Shown here: in pieces, positions 46,761 to 58,574 of the stretch
Position numbering within the stretch: the first letter of the stretch is position 1
How the letters are laid out: each line of letters starts with the position of its first letter
From: Membranipora membranacea
Taxonomy: Eukaryota; Bryozoa; Gymnolaemata; Cheilostomatida; Membraniporidae
Direction: 5' to 3'
DNA length: 64,000 bases
Assembly: GCA_914767715.1 (NCBI GenBank)
Contig: OU612069.1
Location: 25,541,387 to 25,605,386, forward strand
Program-made: the position numbers and the translations under genes
The notes under the pieces: model-generated
What the model was told of the DNA's origin: nothing
The model's input: only the letters and a program-made list of their open reading frames with translations
Databases searched by the model: none

Positions 46761-47311
46761 ACGTGAGTCGATCACGGAGTTGCCTATAATGGAGTAGTTG
46801 ACAGAATATGTTACCACGGGAATATAGCTCATAATATATACATATAGAACCACAGTGACACTGACAATTATCCAGATTTAGGTTGAGGGATATTAATGAG
46901 TATCCCATTGTTTGTGTAGTCAATAATTAAGCCAAGCTCGAGGCCAAATACTAGCTAGCTCATTAAATGAGACAAATTAGCGTTAAATATCGCCTTATAG
47001 TGAAACATAGCCATCGGGCTGTGTTCACAAATTTTATCAAATTTAAAATTCTGTACAATTTTATTTATCCATATAGAACACTCACTGACAAACAAACTAA
47101 AATTTAAAAAAGTGCTGAGCAACGTTACTATTGCACATCAGTCGTTCTGCTTACTGCTGAGGTCGTGTCTGTCGAGGATTAATTGTCTGTTGGAGTCATC
47201 CATTAGTCTCACATCACAAGTTTTACTAATGACAGCAACTTGATTCTATCTGAGTGACTGCTATTAATTGACATGCAGATCCATCGGATAACAATCATTG
47301 AACAAAATATA

Positions 47312-47790
47312 CCTACCTAAAATATGACGGAGAAAATGGCATAGCAGGAATATGAAGAATCTAGATGGACAGTGGGTATCAAGATTCATTAAGAGGGAGT
47401 TGCCCACTCCTCCTGGCAGCAGGAGAGGGGAGGACAGATGCCTTAGGTCATGGAAAGTGCTAATAATTGTCATCCAGGAGCAATACAGTAAAATGTCACC
47501 ATAGGCACCATAAGAAATCAAATTGATGCAAACATCCGAAGCCAGTGGAGCTCGATGGATAAAGGTGTTTCGCTTGTGTTCACTTTTTACCCTATCCTGA
47601 TATTTCATTGTACCCTCTTACATGCTCTTTTTGATCCATGTGTTCTCCGGTAGTAAGATTATGCTCCGGTGGGTGAGGTATGAAATGCCAATGAGAGGAT
47701 AATAAAGACTGATACAAAATTACTATGCCACTTTTCATTTACTCAATGCAACAATTGATTGCAAATTCTACATTAAAAAAATCATAGCTA
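47312..47790. repeat. Segmental duplication, copy B
   Basis: Direct copy of 44030-44480 plus 44903-45050, about 3.3 kb downstream, lacking both insertions. No gene recognised in either copy. Confidence 0.85.
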
Positions 47791-48802
47791 TGAATACGAC
47801 CCCTTGCTCCCTTGCTCTCAGAATACAGTATTGGTTATGTAAGTACTCAGTGGTGACCAGGTGGATATAAACTTTCTCTTTACAATTATGGTAGTGATTG
47901 GATGTCATGAGGGCCCCATTAATTAGTTTAGCTTCATGGCGCAGCAGATCATGTTCCTTTGTCTATCCACTTTGATTTCAAAAAGTTGCTCGTTTTGACA
48001 TAGGCTAGATGCCTAGACCAAACATAATTTGTTATACTTTTCATTCATATTATGACCAGTGAAACCCATGCTGATATAGAACAGTGCACTATAATCATAG
48101 ATATTAAAATACTCATTGCTATAAAACTTCGAGCACAGATGCAACAAACAGTAATGTGCCTAACACCGCAAATGGGTCAAGCACTATTCTGAGGCAGTGT
48201 CTAGCCAACATCCTGCAGTTTGATATTATTATCAGTATTGTGACATGATGGGTGAGGTTTAGCTTAGCTGTTGCACAGCGTAGGACGCTGCCAACTCTTC
48301 TTTTTTTTTCAAACACGTTTTTAATGTTTCGACACAGCTGCCCAATTACTCACATGCGACCCAGGGATGTTCTTGTATTCTTGCACATCATCTAATATTA
48401 TACTTATATTATATGTATATATTACTTATTAGTCACAGACAGTAGATTTCTTACATTATATTATTGTCTGTGCTTTCATGCCCCAAGCAAATTTTGTGCA
48501 TGTGCGTTCATGCGTGCAAATTCAAATCATTCAACAAGGAAATAGCTTGATGTTGACAAATTAGACCTAGTTATCATTCCAAAAAATAATCACACAGTGG
48601 ACAGGGTTAGCGTTGTACTATTCTGCAGGGTTATTGAATTGCAACACGATGGTGATTACAATAGAGCGAGTCTATAACATTAATACTTCAATACCAGTCA
48701 ATAACATTCATACTTCAATACCAGTCGACTTGTTTACTGCGCATTATTCAGGCTTCAGCGTTATCAGCATAAGTAGTGAGTGATAACAAGAGTGTGACTA
48801 CT

Positions 48803-48808
48803 TATAAA
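48803..48808 (+). promoter_or_regulatory. TATA box of second Ig gene
   Basis: TATAAA lies ~108 bp upstream of the start codon, giving a predicted transcription start near 48835. Confidence 0.6.
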
Positions 48809-48910
48809 CACGGGTTCAGCTCAGCAGCTTCACTCTGGACGTTGAGTAGAGCGTAACGCCATCATATATAGTAAGATTCTAGCTTCACAGAGCTACCAGA
48901 CTACGCCACC

Positions 48911-50057
48911 ATGATGTACAGGAGTTTGTTGATGCTCTCAATGGTAGCCGTAGCGCTTGGGGATGTTGAAGGTTTGTTAAGATTCTGGTTTTGGCGTGAC
49001 TTGAAGCCAAACAGGCAAAATTGTGTGTTGGTTTGGTGTTCAGCTTGTTGGCTGATTATGCTTGTGTTGTACCAGTACTCTATCTCACACTAACAAAGCT
49101 GGAGTGTGCTGCTTCGTCAAGAGCTTCACGAAAACTGAAATCATCGCTCAGTGTCAGTTCATCCTAATTGCAACACATAAATAACTGATTTGGTCTCTAT
49201 AATGAAAAGTCAGGTGTTAACATTGTCACCACTAATATAACAATGCTCAGCCATTAATTATTATTCTCTGCTGTCTGCAATTAACTACTTTAATCAGACC
49301 ATCTTTTGTCTGAGGTTACTTGTTAGAGAAACAAAAACCCTTAAATCTATTTTCTACAGTTGTAAGAAGAAAGCGCAACCTAATACCAAATAAGGACGCA
49401 GAATTTGTTGTATATGAGGGGGAACCTGTTACACTACGCTGTACCAAGAGCAACACAGATGCTGCTGGCGGGGAGCCATATCTGGTTGTCGGAGGAAGCA
49501 GCAGCACTATTCCAAAACCAACCTTCACTACAGTTCGACCAAATACATACACAGTAGAGGCGACTATTACGATGCCTAAAGTTTTTGAGCCATACACACT
49601 GTCATGTAGGAACAGTTCATCGGGACCCGAAGAATCCTGGGATAAACTATTTCAATTTAAGGTACGCTATCTGTCTCTGATTGCTGGTAAGAGCTTGACT
49701 GGCAACAAGGTCCGTGTCCCGGCAGACGACTTAATCAGTATCAACGCTCGCGACGGATGGGTCGATAGAGATGATATGCAGTGGAATGTTGAGTACTGGT
49801 GGACCGGTGACGCCGTTAGCGACGAGTCTGCCAAAACTCCTGGTATAAATAACTTCAAGCTGTATTTAAACAGAGGCGAGTTTACAGGAGTTCGCCACGC
49901 CAAATGTCACCTGAGAGCGGAGGGAGACACCGGAGGTTATACAGAGCAGACTATCGAGTATGAGGTCACTTATGATACAGTCAGTAGCGCTGCCGGCATA
50001 CAAGTCAGCATAACCGTGTGGTTTGTAGCTTTGTTTGCTCACTCGTTCAGAAACTAA
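48911..50057 (+). CDS. Two-Ig-domain GPI-type protein, paralog, 252 aa
   Basis: Exon 1 (48911-48971) codes for a signal peptide (MMYRSLLMLSMVAVALGDVE) and ends in phase 1; exon 2 (49360-50057) starts in the matching phase with VRRKRNLIPNKD. Domain 1 has paired cysteines (VTLRCTKS, YTLSCRNSS) and the RPNTYT motif shared with the Ig gene at 34769-36242. Domain 2 has lost its first cysteine (LISINARDGW where the paralog has TVACSD) but keeps the second (HAKCHLRAEG), so it cannot form the canonical disulfide. The C-terminus (IQVSITVWFVALFAHSF) is hydrophobic without a cytoplasmic tail, fitting a GPI signal. A Kozak-like CCACC precedes the ATG, a TATA box lies at 48803 and AATAAA at 50627. Function is inferred only: surface recognition or adhesion. 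Confidence 0.85.
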
Positions 50058-51399
50058 GTAAGACAATGAGCTCTTAAGCGTGTTCACTTAACGGGACACT
50101 ATCAGACTGTTACAACAACTGGACATTCACTGAACAATTCATTATACCCTCAAGCACTAATTTCTGTAACTTTTCCGGTGAAAAGGAATATCAAAAATCT
50201 ACTCTACTCTAGGTACCCGTTCTTCTCTGCTCTATGCTGACTCTATTATCACTGATCATCAACTGGTGAATTCTAATCTAAGACTCTGTTTTCCTAGATC
50301 TACTGAGAGGGTGAGATACACCCGATGACTGAGCCTGAACTGTGCACTAAACCTAAAAAAAAAGTTACTTCAGTGCTCATTTATTTTCTATTTCAGAAGA
50401 CAAGCTCATAATGTTCTATCTATAATCATTAGGTTATAATCACCTTTATATTATACACTGCTATCGATGCAGAGTGCTATGCTCATATTCCATTTCCTGA
50501 TTGCATATGATACATAAATCAATCAGGGCCATTTTATCAGGGTGATTTCACTGAGGTTTATCATTACTCTGTAGTGGTTTACTGATTTTTAACCAAAGTA
50601 TTTTTGTATGCTAACTATGCCAACAAAATAAATGTTACCGCTAACTAACGCATTGCTAATGTCTGGAAATGTGATCTTAAAATCAATCATGACACAACAA
50701 TTGGCATGTTGTTGCATCACCAGTTACCCTCGTAGCCAAAGCCAGCAAATTGATGTTGTAACTAGTTAGCTGAAAAAAGCAGTGGCCTGCAAAAAACGTG
50801 AAAACTGGAAGTAGTAGCAGCGAGTAACATAGAGGGACTTATTAGGGTCACTCACATATTAAACTTTTGTCCCACCCGCCCTACCTTACCACATTACCTC
50901 TCTGACCTCTCTGACCTCTCTGACCTCTCTGCCCTCCTTGCCTAGATAGACATGGAAAGTATAATAATTTGCTTATCTTGGTACCTGAAAAGTCAATGCA
51001 ATTCCATCACAAACACTTAAAACTGTCAACAACTTGCGAGCAGAACAAATGTTGCGAATTCCTGCACTATTATGGCAACAACAACCATAGATAACTGCGT
51101 CCTGATAACCAAATTTTAATTAATCACCCTCACCGCTCTCAAAACCAAAGTACCCAACCTGCGTGCCAACAGGATTTTACAGTTACAACTCTGTCGCAAT
51201 ACCACCATCTGGAAGACATGATCATCGCTCAAACAAATGCAACGCTTGTCTGAGCCCCCTAGATTCTTGCCTCCCCCCATGACGGCCTGTGCAACAGAAT
51301 ACAGTAAAAATCATGATGATATATATCTTCTTACCCTTATATTCAGACTATATATACAGAAGTATGACACGAGTGGTGATCAACTTATAACTGATTAGA
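50058..51399. other. Convergent intergenic region
   Basis: It lies between the 3' ends of the Ig gene (+) and EXOSC8 (-). It holds AATAAA at 50627 for the Ig gene and a short CTCTCTGAC repeat at about 50896-50935. No gene seen. Confidence 0.5.
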
Positions 51400-54300
51400 C
51401 TATTTTGATTTATCCAAAAGCTCACATATATCTGTCCACCTCTGTTTAGCCTTGTCGATACACATAGTTAATTGTTCGATATTTAGCGACGCTCCTCCCT
51501 GTTTATTTATGTGACAGATATTATCTCCTCCTGTTGTTATTATGGTCACATGACCTGCTGATACAGATTCCTCTTCGTGTGTCGGGTCGACTAGCAGAAT
51601 ATCATCCTCAAATAACTACAATACAAGACAGTAGGTAAAGTTGTGTAAAAATAAGAAGAGAAATGTAACCGTCTACTTGTGATATAATAAATCTAAGGAG
51701 CTAAAGTTATGTTCTCAGTAAAATCACAGGCAGCACTGGGGAGAACCACACAACAGGAGTTAGAACTACTTTGACACACTGAAAGCTTGAGAACAGCAAT
51801 CTAAAACAACTTGTGTATCTGTGTCAGCTCTATATGGGAGCCCCTACTTAGTGTGTCTATATGGGAGCCCCTACTTAGTGTGTCTATATGGGAGCCCCTA
51901 CTTAGTCTGTCTATATGGGAGCCCCTACTTAGTGTGTCTATTTCCATATTGCAGTTATAAAAATTGCATGTCATATTCTCTTTACTATCTTACTTACAAT
52001 CTGCTGCCCCAAATTATTGAAGCAACAAGACATTAGCTGAGGGGATAGGACAGCATTATATTCATAAATATGTCAGCTTCATAGAATCCAAACCCTTAAA
52101 CTTTCTACCAAAAGTTGTGGCGGCGCGAATTTCACATTAGTGTTTTGATAGAATTTTACGCAGTCAACTTCTCAACAATGGCGGACAGCGGTGAACATGG
52201 GACTGCTAAGACTAAATCATAACAACAGACCTAGTAGGAATCAAACAAAGAAACAAGGAAGTAACCAGTTAGACATTCTACTGGTAGTGTCTGCATCACT
52301 GATCATCATATGATGATACTGTGTATGGTCTGCTTTTACTGGTCGGCTGGGTTAATCTAATCACTATGCAGGCGACAGGTAGCTGTAGCAAATTTTGACA
52401 TCTCTTTCGACCCAAGCTAAATATTATGTCCAATTTCCATGACACCATGCTAAACGATATTTTTGTTTAGTCTATGGTCTATCAAGGAGTACTCCTTGGG
52501 TCTGCAATCAGCCCAAATTCCATGCTTCGACCAATGATTCCCCTAGCCTTGTCACACGACTACTTTTGTTTCTTTTGCCGAATGACAAGGCTATGACTCC
52601 CCTGGTTACCCCCTGATAAGGAAGTGATTAGATACATGAGATATGTCTGCTGATTCGCTCAATAGGAAACCGGACACCCTCGCATTTCATCTTCTATCCT
52701 CAAATTCTTGTATCGCTTCCAAAAAAAGAGACAAAAGCTTTTTGTTTTCCACTGAGACATTAAAAATGAGATAAATGGCATCAACAGGTGCTTTCATCAG
52801 CGCATTGTGATGCAACAACCTGCTGTGACTGAATCTAAGTACGATGTTCCAGTGGGATAGCCTTGTCACCGGCTACACAAAAAGTAGCTGTGTGACAAGG
52901 CTCTCAGCAGGATACTTAGAACTGTATGACATCATCTCTGACACCCTAACAAGGTGCTTGTACGTTACATATCTGTAATACTACTACCAGTACGTACGTA
53001 TCTCATAGTTCATGCTAATAACAGTATTAGCATGTTTTTGATACGGTACCGTCGGGCGAGGGGGGGGGGTGGGCTCAGACTAGTACCGTATCAGATACAA
53101 ACTCAAACTATTATTAGTATGTAAATGTATCTGATAGTGCATACTAATACTAGTATGTTGAGTGTAAGGTTTGTGGGAAGTCTGAGTGCTATGGGTTATG
53201 AAAATGATCATACAGTAAACAAAGAATTATCATACTATGGTTTATCAATAATTGTTTTCGGCTAATAAAGATAGGAGGCTCATGTATACTTCTGACATCA
53301 TTTCTTCTAAAATTTTGCCGCATTGAAGGTCGCTTAATATACAACACAAGTAAGGCACAACATAACCATCGCGACAAGCCAATAAAACTATATGAGGTTT
53401 TACTCACAAACACAATCCAAACCACTACCCAAGTCAATGATCCAAAGGGAAGTGTTAAGCCTTGTCTTTGGCCTTTGTTTTGTTATTGTGTGACAAGGCT
53501 AGAAAGTGTTGGATATGAGTGGATTGCCTCAGAATAACGCTGAGCGATATCACATTTCACAGATCATAATTCTGTAAGCTAGTGACTGGTATTACCAGGT
53601 GTTACATAACGACAGACAGACAAGGGTACTGTGTCGTCTGCCCCTGTCTGATCATATAGACCTTATCTCTGTGTGGTATAATAATAATATGTAACTCATC
53701 GGCAGAGTATGTGGGTAGGTTAGATAATGTACCACAAGATGGAGCTTAGCTCAGCACTGAACAGACACTGGTCAGATATAAACTGATAGTCAGTTCAACA
53801 GCACTGAGTCATATAACATGAGCTAAATTTGCGTACACACATTTTGTTCTCATAGAGCCAAGGGAGTGGGGGGGGGATTTGCCCTCAACATCATTATCTG
53901 GCTTAGGGTCACTGGACATATTACACAAATTTATCTTCCTGGTAACTCAAACAATTAATACAGAGTAGCCCTAATTGTGCAACCTTTCCTAGTTTTATAG
54001 ATTCACTGTGTTTCACTTTGCTCCAGTTCCCTAAGGAGAGGAATGATCTGCTTAAGGTTAAGATACCAGCGTTGATGATTTGGAAATTTGATATATCGTT
54101 GGACAATTGAACCCTCAAACTCCTATTCAAAAGATATCACAGCAAAATAACTAGCAAGATTTTCTTAGTGACGATGATAGGTGGTGATGATAGGAATAGA
54201 ATGATATCATTTGCAGGTAAATCGGCCAACGCTGGTATCATAACCTAAGGAGTGGTTATAGAACACTTACAGTAACGCTGGTATCATAACCTAAAGAGTG

Positions 54301-56575
54301 GTTATAGAACACTTACAGTAACGCTGGTATCATAACCTAAGGAGTGGTTATAGAACACTTACAGTAAATGAGAGCGGTACAGGTACACATTGTAGATCGA
54401 CTTTATGTCTGATGTTTGTATCTATCTGTAGTGTATCCTCCTCTTTATTATAAGTACTCTTTGGTAGTGAGAGATTCCTCAGCGCTCCGACTGCTGCTAA
54501 TATCACGGCATCTCGTATATTACCTACAGATAGAACATGAAACATCTTAACAAGTTCTTATATGTGACCTGAGGTGCTAACAGAATGTACATAAGATAAC
54601 TTAGATGAGGCCCTGTATGTCACATATACGATACATATAGGGTGTGGTCCATGTAGGAATATAAGGGACAGTTTGCGGCTTGCATCAACATCATTAATTG
54701 GGGCGGATCTGATTAAATAATATAATGTCCGGAATGTCCAAACTGTCGACATGAAAACAACACTGAGACCAAATACAATATGACTTTGGGAGTTTCCCTG
54801 ATGTGACATAATTATTAGAAATGAAATGGCTCTGTCTACATTTGGAGTTGCACACTCTATATTAAAAAGTCTATATTAAAAACTCCTAATGCATGGAGTT
54901 TGGGTCCGAATCCCCTGCTGCTTCGTACTCAATATAGTCCAGCCTAGGCATTATTGATATCCCGGATTGAACAACAATGTGATATGATGATGCAATAGTT
55001 ATAATGATACGTGAGAGTAGGAAAAATTTGAAGATGCATTCATACTGGTACCCTAATACATAAATTAAAATATTTCTGGGGTTTGTGAGCTTCAGAATAA
55101 AAACAATCAGGTAAAGACAATCTTACTACATGCATAGCATTGGATGAATTATCATTGCCAAACGAGTATTGCATGAAAAAGGAAAATAGTGGCCTTTCAT
55201 ATCAAAGGTTTAGTAGCTCATATTGACAAGTCAAACATAACTGTGTAGAGAAGATTATTCGTCTGACAGAAGGGTAGGAGATTTATTTGGGAGGGGGGGC
55301 CTGTACTAGGTACATACCGTCATAGTTACAACATAGAATATCACAGTGTAGTAACCAACATTTCTCTCCCTCCTCTATACACAGCTGTGTGTGGTTTATC
55401 ATATCAGTATCACTTATTATCTGCTGTACATAATCACTTAGTACCTGAGCCTGCTCGCTGGGTGGTCCTAACAAACAGCAATAAACCCCTGATTTATATC
55501 ATAAATTCATATCAATGCATTAAAGTATACTATCTACACCGTAGAGTGGGGATGTATTAACTAATTTATAGGATACCAAATTTATTTATCAAGCTGAGAT
55601 GAACACAAAATAGATTTTCACTGCATACAATCATCAACAAAAAGTACCGTAGCAGGGTGTCGATCGCTATTATACTACGCCATATATTGAAAAAAGGAGG
55701 CAATGTGGGGGCAAGGGATGGGTAAAAACAACTTTGATATTGATGCAGAGAGAGTCAGAATGATATCTCTGTAACTGTACTCATAGTATACCTGTTTTGT
55801 ACTCTGGTGAGCACATAGGTGGAAGCTGAACGTTAGCGACTATCACACCACAGTTTTGTCTGTCAGGAGGTGGCCTGGTGACCTCACACTTTATACCACA
55901 CACCACTACTGTGTTACCAAGCTTAATCATCGAGCTACCATCAGCTGATGTTATAGCTCCTAAGCTCAACATCTACAGTCAGACAATAAAACATGGATAT
56001 GATTATCAAGGAATACCAATGCTTATTCGTACTATTCTTGTCATAAGTCACAATTATCAAATTGAGTTATGCCATCAAGTTCTTAGGGATGTCCAGTCAC
56101 AACCTAGCAGATTTTAAGGATCTGCATAATAACACAATAATATGTCTATAATACTTTTTTGTTGTTGTCAGATACTGAAATATTAAGGCAAGCTGTGAAT
56201 ATGTTGAATGCCCATGATACAATGAACTGTTTTCAAAAGAAGAGTACAGTTACCCTAGAGGAGTAAATGTTAACTCGAGTTTAGTTTGCTAGTTTGTCAT
56301 AGTTTCGCTTGCTTTGTTGTCAGTATATATAAAGTAATGGGCGGGATCAAGTAAATGTAAGGTGACATCAACTTCGCTATTTCAAGCCTGAGCGAATCAG
56401 CAAACTTTGCCTTCTGGAGTACTTTACTCCACTAGGGTAAATGACTTATGAGGCGGATACTCACAGCTGGACGAGTCTCTCCCAGTGCTCTATTATCAGG
56501 TCTCACATCATTCTGTATAAACTTAGATAAGTACTCCTTACGCTGGTAGGCTCTGATTTCGTCCGCTACATCCAT
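51400..56575 (-). CDS. EXOSC8: Exosome complex component EXOSC8/RRP43, 5 exons, 272 aa
   Basis: Minus-strand exons 56575-56465, 55972-55792, 55467-55318, 54523-54363 and 51615-51400 join in phase to 273 codons, close to the 276-residue human protein. This RNase PH-fold subunit has no catalysis of its own and pairs in the six-member ring of the RNA exosome, which channels RNA to RRP6/DIS3 in nucleus and cytoplasm. Diagnostic stretches: NDVRPDNRALGETRPA (N-terminal), ITSADGSSMIKLGNT, IVANVQLPPMCSPEY, CWLLHCDILCCNYDG and, near the C-terminus, ILLVDPTHEEE followed by a Gly-Gly turn. The donor after exon 4 lies in a 46-bp repeat that triplicates the splice site. Intron 4 (51616-54362) is the longest and holds several hairpin MITEs. 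Confidence 0.95.
51830..51939. repeat. 27-bp tandem repeat, 4 copies
   Basis: Four nearly perfect copies of a unit reading TCTATATGGGAGCCCCTACT plus TAGTGTG, in EXOSC8 intron 4. Confidence 0.97.
52544..52593. mobile_element. 50-bp hairpin MITE, TAGCCTTGTC family
   Basis: Ends TAGCCTTGTCACACGAC and GACAAGGCTA. Flanking 9-mers TGATTCCCC and TGACTCCCC differ at one base, a credible 9-bp target duplication. In EXOSC8 intron 4. Confidence 0.8.
52858..52906. mobile_element. Hairpin MITE, TAGCCTTGTC family
   Basis: TAGCCTTGTCACCGGCTAC pairs with GTAGCTGTGTGACAAGGCT. No matching flanks seen, so the target duplication may have decayed. Confidence 0.65.
53457..53501. mobile_element. 45-bp hairpin MITE, TAGCCTTGTC family
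   Basis: Ends AAGCCTTGTC and GTGTGACAAGGCTA. Flanking 9-mers GGAAGTGTT and GAAAGTGTT differ at one base. In EXOSC8 intron 4. Confidence 0.75.
54229..54366 (-). repeat. 46-bp minisatellite triplicating the EXOSC8 exon 4 donor
   Basis: Three near-identical 46-bp units at 54229, 54275 and 54321. On the transcribed strand each contains TACTGTAAGTGTTC, the authentic donor (ACT/GTAAGT). Candidate donors therefore lie just left of 54363, 54317 and 54271. Use of the second or third would add 46 or 92 nt and reach a stop codon quickly (GTA AGT GTT CTA TAA). Confidence 0.95.
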
Positions 56576-58574
56576 TGCTTATCAGGTAACGGCTGTTAAT
56601 GAAGAAGCATATGGTCATCAAAACAATCAATAAGTGTTTTGGGGATAAGACAGGGTTAAATGTATGAGCCCTATTTTTTTGTGCCTCTTGTCGGTTTTCT
56701 AGGAAAAATCTTGAAAATGCCTGAATCACACAAAAGGGCAGCCACCTAGGTTCACACTGGGTCCTAGACTGTGATATTGAGTGTGACTTGTCCCGTGTCA
56801 ATAGGCCTATCACTTTGCTACATTCTCTGGACTTGTATCTTTTTTTAGATGGGTTGATTTGTTTTGAAAGGGTTAACAAGATGATTATAGTTCCTAATTC
56901 ACTCAAGCAAGGACTGAATAAACATGTGTTAGGAGCGATACCTCTGATATAGTGTTAGATTGGGTAACTGGTAACTTACTCATCGGTACATCAATTAGAT
57001 GCAAGTTATCACTATCACACCACTCAAAATTATCACTCACTTGGTCTTTCAATTGGACAAAATCGTTCCCAAATCTCTCACTCACAATGATTATAGTTCC
57101 TTCAATGACTGAGTGATTAGAAAGCGAGAACTCAGCAGGTATCGCTCACTGACTGACTGAGCGATCAGGTTGCGATTTTGGCTGTTTCTAATTGACCCCC
57201 CAGGATGACTCACAACTTTTAATACTATACTTCATCATGGTCAACAATTGTTTGTAGCGGGGTTGAGTACAGCAAAAAGTGTACATACAGAGACAGTAAC
57301 TGTCAACCCTTCTGATCTAATGCAATGATTAATAAGAGACCAGCCTGTGTCATGCCTTGCCTATCTTATCTATCTTGCAGTGACTGTGAGTGTAGTGTGT
57401 AGATTATTACTACTAATATTGACATAAATAAAATAGTAATAATGTATAGGTCCTAATACAAATCTGAGGCAATCAGTAAGAATGACCTCCCCTCACTCAG
57501 CTCATTCAGATCGTCATAAATTGATTGAACTTGTCTGGACTGATGATGTAAGTAAGTAAGTGAGTAAAAACTCTGTCTTTGATCCGATTAATCAACATGC
57601 AACTGACAGCATGAGAGGTTACCAACTATATGACACCACTGAGTTCTTTGCGAGTCTAAAATTTTTTTTATAGTTCCATAGTTTGCTTTGACACTGCCAT
57701 TAATGAACTAAGCTAACTAGTTATCTTGTAAAGTCTTGGCTTTGCAAGGTAACATGCCTTACAATTTCCATGGGACCAAAAATGAACTGGACACCCTTCA
57801 CTAGAAATAAACTGAGTTTCTTGGTTCAGATGAGAATAAATTAGGGCAGAGGTCTTTAATTGGATAAAGATCAAAGGTTGGCTTTTAGTGACTGGGGTAT
57901 ACTCATTTGTGGCTGAAAATTGGTTTGTTGCTCAAAATATTTAGATCATTTTTTTCGTCTCTAGACTCTACCCACTTGCATGTACTTGCTATGCATGCAT
58001 GACTCTGCTGTATCCTGTCTATACTGCTTTTTAATTGTGACGCAGTCCTATGTTGTGACCAGTTTTTATCATATTTATCACCTATGACTTCCCTTTTTTT
58101 TATCAATTTCAGGGGAAAACTCTGTACTATATTTATTTGTTTACTTTATAGAACGCACTTTCACTTCAAAAGTGTCTGCTTGTTTGTTATGATGAGTTTG
58201 AAGAAAATAGCCAATTCTGAAAAAAAAAAAGAGGAGTTGCCTCTAATTTGAAATCTGTAGTTTGTAGGCCTTTCAGTCACCCTCATATATCTCAGTATAG
58301 GGAGAGCCAGTAGAAGCAGCTATGAAGAATGTATACTATACTGTTGTCATAAAGTTTGAAAGCACAGGGTGGCTAGTGGTCACAAAGAAGAATAAATTGA
58401 CTACTATGTTAATCGCGATGTATTTGGCACAACTCAATAAACAGGAGATTAAAACGCTGACTGGTGCCATGACCACTGCGATGCAGTCCCCGGAGTAGTA
58501 TACTCATGTGTCTTGTATTTGTAGGCTGACCGTACTTGGTCAGATAGAGCTTAATCATACTGCATCGAGTCACA
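56576..58574. other. Divergent intergenic region between EXOSC8 and PANK4
   Basis: It should hold both promoters. A minus-strand open stretch at about 57085-56985 (ERFGNDFVQLKDQVSD, HLIDVPM) ends at a GTAAGT donor and could be an exon, but no partner exon or family was recognised. Otherwise nothing supportable. Confidence 0.4.
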
